Source of the DNA: Stutzerimonas stutzeri
GTDB lineage: Bacteria; Pseudomonadota; Gammaproteobacteria; Pseudomonadales; Pseudomonadaceae
Assembly: GCA_002339675.1 (NCBI GenBank)
Contig: DDKB01000023.1
Coordinates: 1 to 64,000, forward strand
Reading direction: 5' to 3'
DNA: 64,000 bases
Below the pieces are notes generated by a model. The model ran no database searches, was not told where the DNA came from, and was given only the letters and a program-made list of their open reading frames with translations. Below, piece by piece: positions 55,072 through 64,000 of this stretch (positions are counted from its first letter, which is position 1; the number at the start of each line of letters is the position of its first letter). A program made the translations under genes and the position numbers.

Positions 55072-55403
55072 ACGGTTCAGCCCTGCTCGCCAGTCTGGTA
55101 CTGGCCTACGCCGGTATGCTGGGTTTCTGCTTGAGCAGGGAGCGCCACTGGAAGCAGCTGGTCAATCCGCGCGTGCCTGCCGAAATTCGTCGAACGTGCG
55201 TCCCGGTCGGAAGTGTGTTGCTCGGGATCGTCGTCTACGCGGCCAACCACGTCTGGCCCGGCGGAATGGCCGTGGTCGGCTGGTTCGGGCTCATTTCGCT
55301 CGCGGGTTTTGCATTGCTGATGCTGCTTCCCTATGCACCACGACTCGCAGTGAGCCTGCCCCTGGTTGGAGGCCTGATCTGGGCAGTCACCGCCCTGGTC
55401 TGA
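55068..55403 (+). CDS. DUF3325 domain membrane protein
   Basis: 111 residues with three or four hydrophobic helices (about 3-20, 45-62, 70-90, 92-108). It matches DUF3325, the usual third member of DUF3649-PepSY-DUF3325 iron-regulated operons. The ATG overlaps the PepSY stop (ATGA), and CGGAG lies upstream. Inner-membrane, function unknown. Confidence 0.82.
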   Translation: MNGSALLASLVLAYAGMLGFCLSRERHWKQLVNPRVPAEIRRTCVPVGSVLLGIVVYAANHVWPGGMAVVGWFGLISLAGFALLMLLPYAPRLAVSLPLVGGLIWAVTALV

Positions 55404-55721
55404 TCATCCGGCGAAGTCGCCGTCCGAACAGTCTCCGACAATAAAACTATCGATGCTGTATCGTGGAGGCCAATGCTGCGACAGCATCCTTCCTGCAAGC
55501 GGAGCGGCCCGGACGCCCCTCCGTTTTTATGGCTCGCCGATTCTTGACGCCTCTGCCGAACCGCCCTGCGGTTGGGCGCACGCACGAGGCCGTACGGCGA
55601 TTTGGCAGAAACCGGCAACCGGTTCTCTGTAGTTCCGAAAGCCTGCCGCCGTGGTTCCTCTCGACAGGATCCGGCGCATCGACGCCTGCTCCCCCCGTTT
55701 CCGCTCGGCGGACAGGCGCAC
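55404..55721. other. Region between the iron operon and the glucan synthase
   Basis: 318 bp. It contains a rho-independent terminator (55500-55528) and a 24-codon frame (55473-55547) that overlaps it, preceded by GGAG. The remaining sequence before 55722 presumably carries the ndvB promoter. Confidence 0.5.
55500..55528 (+). terminator. Rho-independent terminator after the iron operon
   Basis: CGGAG-C-GG and CC-C-CTCCG pair around an 8-base loop and are followed by TTTTT. It should end the DUF3649-PepSY-DUF3325 transcript. Confidence 0.75.
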
Positions 55722-58700
55722 ATGACTTCCTATTTCAATCGCATTCCCGGGCGTCAGCGACGCTCACCCCTCTGGCAGGACGTCGCCCCCGTGCGCGAAG
55801 AGCTGTTCGGCACCGAGCGGCTCGAGCACCACGCCCGCAGCCTGGCCGCCGCCCAGCCCGTGACCCGTCGCCCCCCCGCCGTGCTGCCCTTGCAGGCGCG
55901 CCTGAATGACAACGCCGCGGTGCTGCTCGCGGCCTATCGCGCCAGCGCCGCAGTGCTCGAAACGGGCCATAGCGTGGTGCCAGCCGCCGAATGGCTGCTG
56001 GACAACTACCACCTGGTCGAGGCGCAGATCCGCGAGATTCGCGACGACCTGCCGCCGGGCTTCTACCGCCAGTTGCCGAAGCTGGCCGAGGGCCCGTTCG
56101 CCGGCTACCCGCGCGTGTTCGGCCTGGCCTGGGCCTTCGTCGCGCACACCGACAGCCATTTCGATCCCGAGACGCTGCAGCGCTTCATCGCCGCCTACCA
56201 GCAGGTGCAGCCGCTGACGATCGGCGAGCTCTGGGCCGTGGCGATCACGCTGCGCATCGTGCTGATCGAAAACCTGCGTCGCCTCAGCGACCAGATCACC
56301 GATGGCCGCGCCACCCGCGCTGCGGCCGATGCGCTGGCGACCCGGCTGCTGGCCTCCCCCTCGGCCAAGCAGACCCTCGACGAGGAAATCACCGCCCGCG
56401 GCCAGGCGCCGCTGTCGGAGGTCTTCGCGGCCGAGCTGGCCAAACGCCTGCGCGACCAGGACCCACGTACCACACCGGCGCTGGGCTGGCTGGAAGAGGC
56501 CATCGGCCGTCAGGGCACCAGCATCGACCAGGTGGTGCAGCACGCGCAGCAACGCCAGGGCGCGTCGAACGTCAGCGTGCGCAACGTGATCACCAGCATG
56601 CGGCTGATCTCGGATATCGACTGGACCGAGCTGTTCGAGCGCGTCAGCCTCGTTGACGAACGTCTGCGCGCCGGCAGTGCCTTCGCCGAGATGGATTTCC
56701 CGACCCGCAATCTCTACCGCAGCGCCATCGAGCAACTGGCGCGCGGCTCGTCCGCCAGCGAACTGGAGATCGCCGCGGCGGCACTCGCTGCAGCACATGT
56801 CGCATCCGCGCCGAACCAGACCATCGACCCGCGGGTCAGCGACCCCGGCTACCACCTGATCGGCGAGGGCCGCCTCGCCCTTGAACGCAGCATCGATTTC
56901 CGCGCCCCGCTGGGGCTGTGCCTGAGCCGTTTCCACGTTCGCCTGGGGATCGTCGGCTATGTCGGCGCCATCGTACTGGTCACCGCCCTGCTGCTGTCGC
57001 TCGGCCTGCAGGGGCTGGCCGGGGTCGGCGTCACGGCCGGCTGGCTCGCGCTGCTGGCGCTGGTGGCCTTCCTGCCGACCACGGACGTCGCCACCACGCT
57101 GATCAACCGCCTGGTGAGCTGGCGATTCGGCGCCATGGCCCTGCCCGGCCTGGACCTAAGCGCCGGCGTGCCACAAGGGCTGCGCACCCTGGTGGCAGTG
57201 CCGACGCTGCTGAGCAACGAGGCGGACCTGCTCGAGCAGATCGAGCGGCTCGAGGTGCACCATCTGGCCGGTGCCGGCGGCGACCTGACCTTTGCGCTGC
57301 TCACCGACGGGCTGGATGCTGACGAGCAGACCCTGCCGGCCGATGCGCGGCTGCTCGAGGTGGCCGTGGCTGCGATCGCCGCGCTGAACCGGCGCTACGG
57401 CCCGGCCCCCGGTGGCAGCCGCTTTCTGATCCTGCACCGGCGCAGGCAGTACAACCCCAGCGAGGCGTGCTGGATGGGCTGGGAACGCAAGCGCGGCAAG
57501 CTGCACGAGTTGAACCGGCTGCTGCGCGGCGCCACCGACACCAGCTACATGCCGCTGCCCGGCTGTTCACAACAACTGCCCGGCGATGTCCGCTACGTGA
57601 TCACCCTAGACGCCGACACCCGCCTGCCGCGCGATGCGGCCATGCGCCTGATCGGCAAGATGGCGCACCCACTCAACCTGCCGCGCTTCAGCGAGGCCGA
57701 GCAACGGGTGGTCAATGGCTACGCAATCCTGCAACCACGCGTGACCCCATCGCTGCCGGTGGGCCGCGAGGGCTCGTTCTATCAGCGGGTATTCTCCAGC
57801 CCAGGCGGCATGGACCCCTATGCGGCCGCCGTCTCGGACGTCTACCAGGATCTTTTCGGCGAAGGCTCCTACACCGGCAAGGGCATCTACGACATCGACG
57901 CCTTCGAGGCGGCGCTCGCCGGCCGAGTGCCGGACAACAGCATGCTCAGCCATGACCTGTTCGAGGGCGTGTTCGCCCGCGCCGGCCTGGCCACCGACGT
58001 CGAAGTAGTCGAGGAATTCCCGTCGCGCTACGACGTATCCGGCAAGCGCCAGCATCGCTGGACCCGCGGCGACTGGCAGTTGCTGCCCTGGCTGTTCGGC
58101 GCTCGCAACGGCCCCCAGGCGTTGCCCGATATCGGCCGCTTCAAGATGCTCGACAACCTGCGCCGCTCGCTGGTCGCACCGCTGACCCTGCTCGCCCTGA
58201 CGCTGTGCTGGCTGCTACCGCTGCCGGCCGCGCTGCTGGGCAGCGCGCTGGTGCTCGGCACCATGCTGATCCCAGCGGTGCTGCCGCTCTGCTTTACCCT
58301 GCTGCCGGCGCGCAGCGGCATCAGTGCGCAAAGCCATTTACGCCGGCTGCTCGGCGATCTGCGCATGGCCGCTGGGCAGACCGCGCTGAACCTGGCGTTT
58401 CTACCGGACCAGGCCTGGCGCATGCTCGACGCCATCATCCGGACCCTGTCGCGTCTGTCCGCGCGGCGCAACCTGCTGGAATGGACCACCGCTGCCCAGT
58501 CGGCGATCAGCCCCCGGCTGACACTCAGCGGCTTCTACCGTGGCATGGCCGGCGGCACGCTGCTGGGCGTCGGCGGGGCCATCGTCGCGCTGCTGATCGC
58601 ACCCGGCTCGTGGCCGGTGGCGCTGCCCTTCGCCCTGCTCTGGCTGGGCGCGCCCGCCATCGCGCTGTGGGCCAGCCGTTCACCGCGCGTCGCCCGCAGC

Positions 58701-61700
58701 CAGGCGCTCGCCGAGCCGGATGCCGGACAACTGCGGCTGATCGCCCGGCGCACCTGGCGCTTCTTCGAAACCTTCGTCACCCCCGCCGACAACATGCTGC
58801 CGCCGGACAACTTCCAGGAAGACCCCAAACCGGTGGTCGCCCGGCGCACCTCGCCGACCAACCTGGGCCTCTACCTGCTCTCGGCGGTCGCCGCGCGTGA
58901 CTTCGGCTGGGCCGGCACACTGCAGACCCTCGACCGCCTTGAACTCACGCTGGACAGCATGAGCCGCCTGCAGCGTCATCGTGGGCACTTCTTCAACTGG
59001 TACGCCACCGAAGACATGCGTGCGCTGGAGCCGGCCTACGTCTCGGCGGTGGACAGCGGCAACCTCGCCGGCCACCTGATCGCCATCGCCAACGCCTGCG
59101 AGGAATGGCTCGACGCGCCCATCGCGCCGAACGCCCGCGCCGGCCTGCTCGACACCCTGGAACTGATCCGCCAGGCCATCGCCGCGCTGCCGACCGCCGG
59201 CGGCGAACGTGGCCGCGGGCTGGCCGATCTGCTCGACGAAATCGCCACGCAACTGGGCGAGCCCCAGGCGCTCGACACCCGCGGCGCAACGCTGCGCCAG
59301 CTGACCGACAAGGCGGCGCGCCTGGGTCACGAATTCGGCCCGACAGGCACTGACGCTGCCGTGGACGACCTGCGCTTCTGGATCGACGCACTGGGCCGCA
59401 CCCTGGCCGGGCACGGCCGCGACCGCCAGCTGCACGATGAGACATTGAGCGACACCCAGACGCGCCTGCGAGCGATTGCCCGCAGCACACGGCAACTGGC
59501 GCTGGACATGGATTTCGCCTTTCTGCTCGACCCCGAGCGCAAGCTGCTGTCGATCGGCTACGGGCTAGCGGAAAACAGCCTCGACCCGAGCTGCTACGAC
59601 CTGCTGGCTTCCGAAGCGCGGCTGGCCAGCCTGTTCGCCATCGCCAAGGGCGACGTGACCACGCGCCACTGGTTCCGCCTGGGCCGCACTGCGACCCCGC
59701 TGGGCAACGGTTCGGCGCTGATCTCCTGGTCGGGCTCGATGTTCGAGTATCTGATGCCCTCGCTGGTCATGCGCGCCCCGGCGGGCAGCCTGCTGGAGCA
59801 GACCAACCGCCTGGTGGTGCAGCGCCAGCAGGGCTACGGCCACGACCGCAACGTGCCCTGGGGCGTGTCCGAGTCGGCCTATCACGCGCGTGACATGGAG
59901 CTCACGTACCAGTATTCCAACTTCGGCGTGCCCGGGCTCGGCCTCAAGCGCGGCCTGGCGGAAAACCTGGTCATCGCCCCTTACGCCACCGGGCTCGCCA
60001 CCATGGTCGACGCCCCCGGCGCGCTCGCCAACTTCCAGCGCCTGGCACAGATGGGCGCCGTCGGCCGCTACGGCTTCTACGAGGCGCTGGACTTCACACC
60101 CGCGCGGCTGCCGGACGGCCAGTCCATTGTCATCGTGCGCAACTTCATGGCCCACCACCAGGGCATGACGATCGTCGCCATCGCCAACACCCTGCAGGCC
60201 GGACGCATGCGCGCGCGCTTCCACCGCGAACCGATGATCCAGGCCTGCGAGTTGCTGCTGCAGGAACGCATGCCGCGCGACGTGGCCATCGCCCATCCAC
60301 GCGCCGAAGAGGTAAAGGTGCGCGCCGTCGAAGGCAGCGCCGACGCCCAGGCCTTGCGCCGCCTCACCAGCGCCGCGGCAGCGACCGCACCGGTCACCCA
60401 TCTGCTGAGCAACGGCCGCTACGCCGTCATGCTCACCGCCGCCGGGGCCGGCTACAGCCGCTGGCGTGACATCGCCGTGACGCGCTGGCGCGAAGACGCC
60501 AGCCGCGACGATTGCGGCTCCTTCATCTTTCTGCGCGACACCGCCAGCGGCCGCGTCTGGCCCGCTGCCGGCCAGCCGGCCGGCAGCGACGCGCTGAGCC
60601 AGGAAGTGATCTTTGCCGAGGACCGCGCCGAGTTCATCCGCCACGACGCGGACCTGACCACCACCCTGGATGTGCTGGTTTCCGGCGAGGATGACGGCGA
60701 AGTGCGTCGCGTCTCGCTGGTCAACTGCGGCACCGAGATGCGCGACATCGAGCTCACCTCCTACAGCGAAGTGGTGCTGACGACCCCGGCCACCGACAAC
60801 GCGCACCCGGCCTTCGCCAAGCTGTTCGTGGTCACCGAGTACCTGCCCGAGTTCGGCGCGCTGGTGGCGACCCGACGCCTGCGCAGCGAGGGCGAACGGC
60901 CGGTGTGGGCGGCGCATTTCGCCGTGGCCGAAGGCGAAGTGGTGGCCGATCCACAGTACGAAACCGACCGCGCCCGCTTCATCGGCCAGCGCCCAGGCGT
61001 CGCCGCCGCGGCGGTCATCACCGACGGGCAAGCGCTGTCGAACACGGTGGGCACGGTGCTCGACCCGATCTTCGCGCTCAAGTACCGGCTTAGAGTCGCG
61101 CCAGGCAAGGTCGCCCGGTTGGCCTTCTGGACGCTGATCGCCGGCTCGCGGGAAGCGCTGCTCAACCTGATCGAGCAGCACCACGACCGCAGCGCCTACG
61201 ACCGCGCCAAGACCCTGGCGTGGACCCAGGCGCAAGTGCAGTTGCGCCACCTGGACATCAAGCCGGCCGAAGCCGCCGACTTCCAGCGCCTGGCCGCGCC
61301 CATCCTCTATGCCGATCCGCGATTCCGCGCCTCGTCGGCGGTCATTACCGAGGGTGCCGGCGCCCAGGCCGGCCTCTGGCCACACGCGATCTCCGGCGAC
61401 CTGCCCATCGTGCTGCTGCGTATCGATGATCTGCAGGACATCGCCCAGGTACGCCAACTGCTGCGCGCCCACGAATACTGGCGGATGAAGCGCCTGGCGG
61501 TGGATCTGGTGATCCTCAACGAGCACGCCAGCTCCTACCTGCAGGACCTGCAGATCGCTATCGAAACCGCCGTGCGCAGCAGCCAGTCGCGGCCGCGTTT
61601 CGGCGCCGAGCTGGCCCAGGGCTCGGTGTACATGCTACGCGCCGACCTGCTCACGAGCGAGGCACGGGCCCTGCTGCGCAGTGTCGCCCGCGTGGCCCTG

Positions 61701-64000
61701 ATCGCCCGCCGCGGGCCGATCGACAAGCAACTGGCCAACACCCTGCTCGCGGACGAAGCCGTCGTGGCGTCATTGCAGGCCCCGTCCCCGCGCCCGGTCG
61801 TTACCACGTCGAGCCCTGCAGCCAGCGGGCTGGCGCAAGGGTTGGAATGCTTCAACGGCCTCGGCGGTTTCGACAAGGATGGCCGCGAGTACGTGACGCT
61901 GCTGGACGCCGGCGCCAACACGCCCGCCCCCTGGATCAACGTGATCGCCAATCCGCAGTTCGGCTTTCAGGTGTCTACGCAGGGCAGCGGCTACACCTGG
62001 GCGGAGAACAGCCGGGAGAACCAGCTCACGCCCTGGTCCAACGACCCGGTCACCGACCCCTGTGGCGAAGCCTTCTACGTGCGCGACGAAGAAAGCGGTG
62101 CCCTGTTCAGCCCCACCGCACAACCGATCCGAGACGGCGGGCTGTATGTCGCACGCCATGGCCACGGCTACAGCCGCTTCGAGCACCAGGCCGATGGCAT
62201 CGCCATGGAGCTGCTCGAATATGTGCCGCTGACCGATCCGCTCCGGATTTCCCGCCTGAGCCTGCACAACCGCTCCGGCGAGTCGCGTCGGCTGTCGGTC
62301 ACCCGCTACAGCGAATGGGTGCTCGGCACCGCGCGCGGCGCCAACGCGCCGTTCATCATCACCGAGCGCGACGAAAGCAGCGGCCTTTTGCTGGCCCGCA
62401 ACCCCTGGAGCAGTGCCTTCCCAGGGCGTGTGGCCTTTGCCGATCTTGGTGGCCGGCAGACCGGCTGGACCGCCGATCGCCGCGAATTCCTCGGCCGCAA
62501 CAGCGGGCCAGCCACACCGGCGGCGCTGCTCTCCGGCGCGCCGCTGTCCGGTATCACCGGCGCGGGCCTGGACCCTTGCGCCGCGCTGCAGACCTGCGTG
62601 GAGCTGGCGCCCGGCGAGCGCATCGAAATCGTCGCCTTTATCGGCCAATGCCCGTCGGCAGAGGCGGCCCGGGCGCTGGTCGCGCGTTATTGCCAGGCGG
62701 ACCTGGACGCTGTGCTGCTGGAAGTCACCGAGCACTGGCGCACCGCGCTCGGCGCCATTCAGGTGAAGACGCCGGACCGCGCGATGGACATCATGCTCAA
62801 CGGCTGGCTGCTCTATCAGACCCTCGCCTGCCGCACCTGGGCGCGCTCGGCCTTCTACCAGGCCAGCGGCGCCTACGGTTTCCGCGATCAGTTGCAGGAC
62901 GGCATGGCGCTGACCTTTTCACGGCCAGAGGCCACCCGCAGCCATATCCTGCGTGCCGCCAGCCGGCAGTTCACCGAGGGCGACGTGCAGCACTGGTGGC
63001 TACCCCACTCCGGGCAGGGGGTGCGCACGCGCATCTCCGATGACCGTGTCTGGTTGTCGTTTGCCACGGCGACCTATATTCAGGTTTCCGGCGACGCGGC
63101 GATCCTCGACGAGCCGGTGACGTTTCTCGATGGCCCGCTGCTCAAGCCCGATGAACACGACGCCTTCTTCCAGCCAGTGCCGGCAGACGACGTCGCGCCG
63201 TTGTTCGAACATTGCGCCCGCGGCCTGGACCAGTGCCTGGCACTGACCGGCGAACTCGGTCTGCCGCTGATTGGCGGTGGCGACTGGAACGACGGCATGA
63301 ACCGCGTCGGCGAACACGGCAAGGGCGAGAGCGTCTGGCTTGGCTGGCTGCTGCTGCGCACCATCGAACTATTCGCGCCATTAGCGGAACAACGAGGCTC
63401 GGCAGAGAACATCCAGCGTGCCAAACGTTGGCGCCAACACGCGCTGAGCCTGGCCGACGCACTGGAGGAAAAGGCCTGGGACGGCGAATGGTACCGCCGC
63501 GCGACCTTCGATGACGGCAGCTGGCTCGGTGCCAAGCACAGCGACGAATGCCGCATCGACTCCATCGCCCAGTCCTGGGCAGTGCTCTCGGGCGCGGCCG
63601 ATCCGGCCCGGGCCAAGCAGGCCATGGGCTCGGTGCAGCGCCACCTGATCCGCGACGAGGACGGCCTAGCGCTGCTGTTCACCCCACCCTTCGACAAGAC
63701 CGAAAAGGAGCCCGGTTACATCAAGGGCTATCCGCCCGGCCTGCGCGAAAACGGCGGCCAGTACAGCCACGCAGCGATGTGGGCCATGCTCGCCTTCGCC
63801 AAGCTCGGCGACGGCGATGCGGCGTGCCGGCTATTCCGGCTGCTGAACCCGATCAACCACGCCCTCACGCCCGAAGCGAGCCGACGTTACAAGGTCGAAC
63901 CCTACGTGGTCGCGGCGGACGTCTACGGCGTCGCCCCACACAACGGCCGCGGCGGCTGGACCTGGTACACCGGTGCGGCCGGCTGGATGCACCGCGCCGG
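55722..64000 (+). CDS. ndvB: Cyclic beta-1,2-glucan synthase (NdvB/Cgs type), 3' end cut by the window
   Basis: An uninterrupted frame of at least 2,759 codons from ATG 55722 running off the window; the family is about 2,800-2,900 residues, so little is missing. The N-terminal region is cytoplasmic (MTSYFNRIPGRQRRS). Membrane helices occur near 410-460 and again near 820-865 and 940-985. The GT84 glycosyltransferase lies between, with a DxD-type LDADTRLP motif, GKGIYDIDAFE and QHRWTRGDWQL. The C-terminal GH94 phosphorylase-type domain shows GFRDQLQDGM and GGGDWNDGMNRVG (catalytic Asp). The enzyme initiates, extends and cyclises osmoregulated periplasmic glucan at the inner membrane. Confidence 0.93.
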   Translation, partial: MTSYFNRIPGRQRRSPLWQDVAPVREELFGTERLEHHARSLAAAQPVTRRPPAVLPLQARLNDNAAVLLAAYRASAAVLETGHSVVPAAEWLLDNYHLVEAQIREIRDDLPPGFYRQLPKLAEGPFAGYPRVFGLAWAFVAHTDSHFDPETLQRFIAAYQQVQPLTIGELWAVAITLRIVLIENLRRLSDQITDGRATRAAADALATRLLASPSAKQTLDEEITARGQAPLSEVFAAELAKRLRDQDPRTTPALGWLEEAIGRQGTSIDQVVQHAQQRQGASNVSVRNVITSMRLISDIDWTELFERVSLVDERLRAGSAFAEMDFPTRNLYRSAIEQLARGSSASELEIAAAALAAAHVASAPNQTIDPRVSDPGYHLIGEGRLALERSIDFRAPLGLCLSRFHVRLGIVGYVGAIVLVTALLLSLGLQGLAGVGVTAGWLALLALVAFLPTTDVATTLINRLVSWRFGAMALPGLDLSAGVPQGLRTLVAVPTLLSNEADLLEQIERLEVHHLAGAGGDLTFALLTDGLDADEQTLPADARLLEVAVAAIAALNRRYGPAPGGSRFLILHRRRQYNPSEACWMGWERKRGKLHELNRLLRGATDTSYMPLPGCSQQLPGDVRYVITLDADTRLPRDAAMRLIGKMAHPLNLPRFSEAEQRVVNGYAILQPRVTPSLPVGREGSFYQRVFSSPGGMDPYAAAVSDVYQDLFGEGSYTGKGIYDIDAFEAALAGRVPDNSMLSHDLFEGVFARAGLATDVEVVEEFPSRYDVSGKRQHRWTRGDWQLLPWLFGARNGPQALPDIGRFKMLDNLRRSLVAPLTLLALTLCWLLPLPAALLGSALVLGTMLIPAVLPLCFTLLPARSGISAQSHLRRLLGDLRMAAGQTALNLAFLPDQAWRMLDAIIRTLSRLSARRNLLEWTTAAQSAISPRLTLSGFYRGMAGGTLLGVGGAIVALLIAPGSWPVALPFALLWLGAPAIALWASRSPRVARSQALAEPDAGQLRLIARRTWRFFETFVTPADNMLPPDNFQEDPKPVVARRTSPTNLGLYLLSAVAARDFGWAGTLQTLDRLELTLDSMSRLQRHRGHFFNWYATEDMRALEPAYVSAVDSGNLAGHLIAIANACEEWLDAPIAPNARAGLLDTLELIRQAIAALPTAGGERGRGLADLLDEIATQLGEPQALDTRGATLRQLTDKAARLGHEFGPTGTDAAVDDLRFWIDALGRTLAGHGRDRQLHDETLSDTQTRLRAIARSTRQLALDMDFAFLLDPERKLLSIGYGLAENSLDPSCYDLLASEARLASLFAIAKGDVTTRHWFRLGRTATPLGNGSALISWSGSMFEYLMPSLVMRAPAGSLLEQTNRLVVQRQQGYGHDRNVPWGVSESAYHARDMELTYQYSNFGVPGLGLKRGLAENLVIAPYATGLATMVDAPGALANFQRLAQMGAVGRYGFYEALDFTPARLPDGQSIVIVRNFMAHHQGMTIVAIANTLQAGRMRARFHREPMIQACELLLQERMPRDVAIAHPRAEEVKVRAVEGSADAQALRRLTSAAAATAPVTHLLSNGRYAVMLTAAGAGYSRWRDIAVTRWREDASRDDCGSFIFLRDTASGRVWPAAGQPAGSDALSQEVIFAEDRAEFIRHDADLTTTLDVLVSGEDDGEVRRVSLVNCGTEMRDIELTSYSEVVLTTPATDNAHPAFAKLFVVTEYLPEFGALVATRRLRSEGERPVWAAHFAVAEGEVVADPQYETDRARFIGQRPGVAAAAVITDGQALSNTVGTVLDPIFALKYRLRVAPGKVARLAFWTLIAGSREALLNLIEQHHDRSAYDRAKTLAWTQAQVQLRHLDIKPAEAADFQRLAAPILYADPRFRASSAVITEGAGAQAGLWPHAISGDLPIVLLRIDDLQDIAQVRQLLRAHEYWRMKRLAVDLVILNEHASSYLQDLQIAIETAVRSSQSRPRFGAELAQGSVYMLRADLLTSEARALLRSVARVALIARRGPIDKQLANTLLADEAVVASLQAPSPRPVVTTSSPAASGLAQGLECFNGLGGFDKDGREYVTLLDAGANTPAPWINVIANPQFGFQVSTQGSGYTWAENSRENQLTPWSNDPVTDPCGEAFYVRDEESGALFSPTAQPIRDGGLYVARHGHGYSRFEHQADGIAMELLEYVPLTDPLRISRLSLHNRSGESRRLSVTRYSEWVLGTARGANAPFIITERDESSGLLLARNPWSSAFPGRVAFADLGGRQTGWTADRREFLGRNSGPATPAALLSGAPLSGITGAGLDPCAALQTCVELAPGERIEIVAFIGQCPSAEAARALVARYCQADLDAVLLEVTEHWRTALGAIQVKTPDRAMDIMLNGWLLYQTLACRTWARSAFYQASGAYGFRDQLQDGMALTFSRPEATRSHILRAASRQFTEGDVQHWWLPHSGQGVRTRISDDRVWLSFATATYIQVSGDAAILDEPVTFLDGPLLKPDEHDAFFQPVPADDVAPLFEHCARGLDQCLALTGELGLPLIGGGDWNDGMNRVGEHGKGESVWLGWLLLRTIELFAPLAEQRGSAENIQRAKRWRQHALSLADALEEKAWDGEWYRRATFDDGSWLGAKHSDECRIDSIAQSWAVLSGAADPARAKQAMGSVQRHLIRDEDGLALLFTPPFDKTEKEPGYIKGYPPGLRENGGQYSHAAMWAMLAFAKLGDGDAACRLFRLLNPINHALTPEASRRYKVEPYVVAADVYGVAPHNGRGGWTWYTGAAGWMHRA

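Noticed and set aside
59565..61526. A 653-codon minus-strand frame inside the glucan synthase
   Set aside because: The plus-strand frame carries conserved GT84/GH94 motifs throughout; the antisense frame has none.

Overview
The window is G+C-rich and carries gene orders typical of Pseudomonadaceae: cysM-rlmD-relA-mazG beside gacS, nrdA-nrdB next to a two-component pair, and several classes of Pseudomonas-type REP palindromes beginning with GTAG. The best guess is a Pseudomonas stutzeri-group (Stutzerimonas) chromosome. The genus is inferred from gene content and order, not from a search.

Layout. 1-5 kb: REP cluster, PdeM-type metallophosphoesterase, erythromycin-esterase-like protein plus phosphoribosyltransferase pair, two small proteins, DUF2058 protein, MazG. 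5.4-10.4 kb (minus strand): relA, rlmD, cysM, the stringent-response/cysteine block. 10.5-20.6 kb: lipoprotein gamma-glutamyltransferase, the hybrid kinase GacS, a UPF0126/TRIC-type channel, an ArgP-like LysR regulator, a phosphopantetheinyl transferase and an RstAB-like two-component system. 20.6-26.2 kb: a long regulatory region with NrdR-box-like palindromes and a DnaA box, then nrdA and nrdB (class Ia ribonucleotide reductase) separated by three tandem repeats.

26.2-32.6 kb is the accessory part. It holds an A+T-rich 2TM-GAF protein, a REP-associated transposase (RAYT) broken by one amber codon and flanked by REPs, a membrane-anchored Mrr-like nuclease with a zinc ribbon, a phospholipase-D-family protein, a frameshifted LysM/glycine-zipper toxin-like gene with a translationally coupled membrane (immunity-like) gene, another small membrane protein, and a non-coding stretch rich in inverted repeats. 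It looks like a defence/antagonism islet and is the best place to look for an undescribed system.

32.6-48.8 kb: lipoproteins, two paralogous GNAT acetyltransferases bracketing an orphan curlin-repeat amyloid gene and katG, a methyltransferase, regulators divergent from oxidoreductases (TetR/DUF2855, HxlR/SDR), a PilJ-N-like periplasmic protein, a SpoU methyltransferase, two small proteins and a CAP-domain protein. 48.8-55.4 kb is an iron-acquisition locus: OmpR-type regulator, sensor kinase, TonB-dependent receptor, then an overlapping DUF3649-PepSY-DUF3325 operon, with two Fur-box-like sites. 55.7 kb to the end is one very large open frame (at least 2,759 codons, cut by the window edge) for a cyclic beta-1,2-glucan synthase (NdvB/Cgs type).
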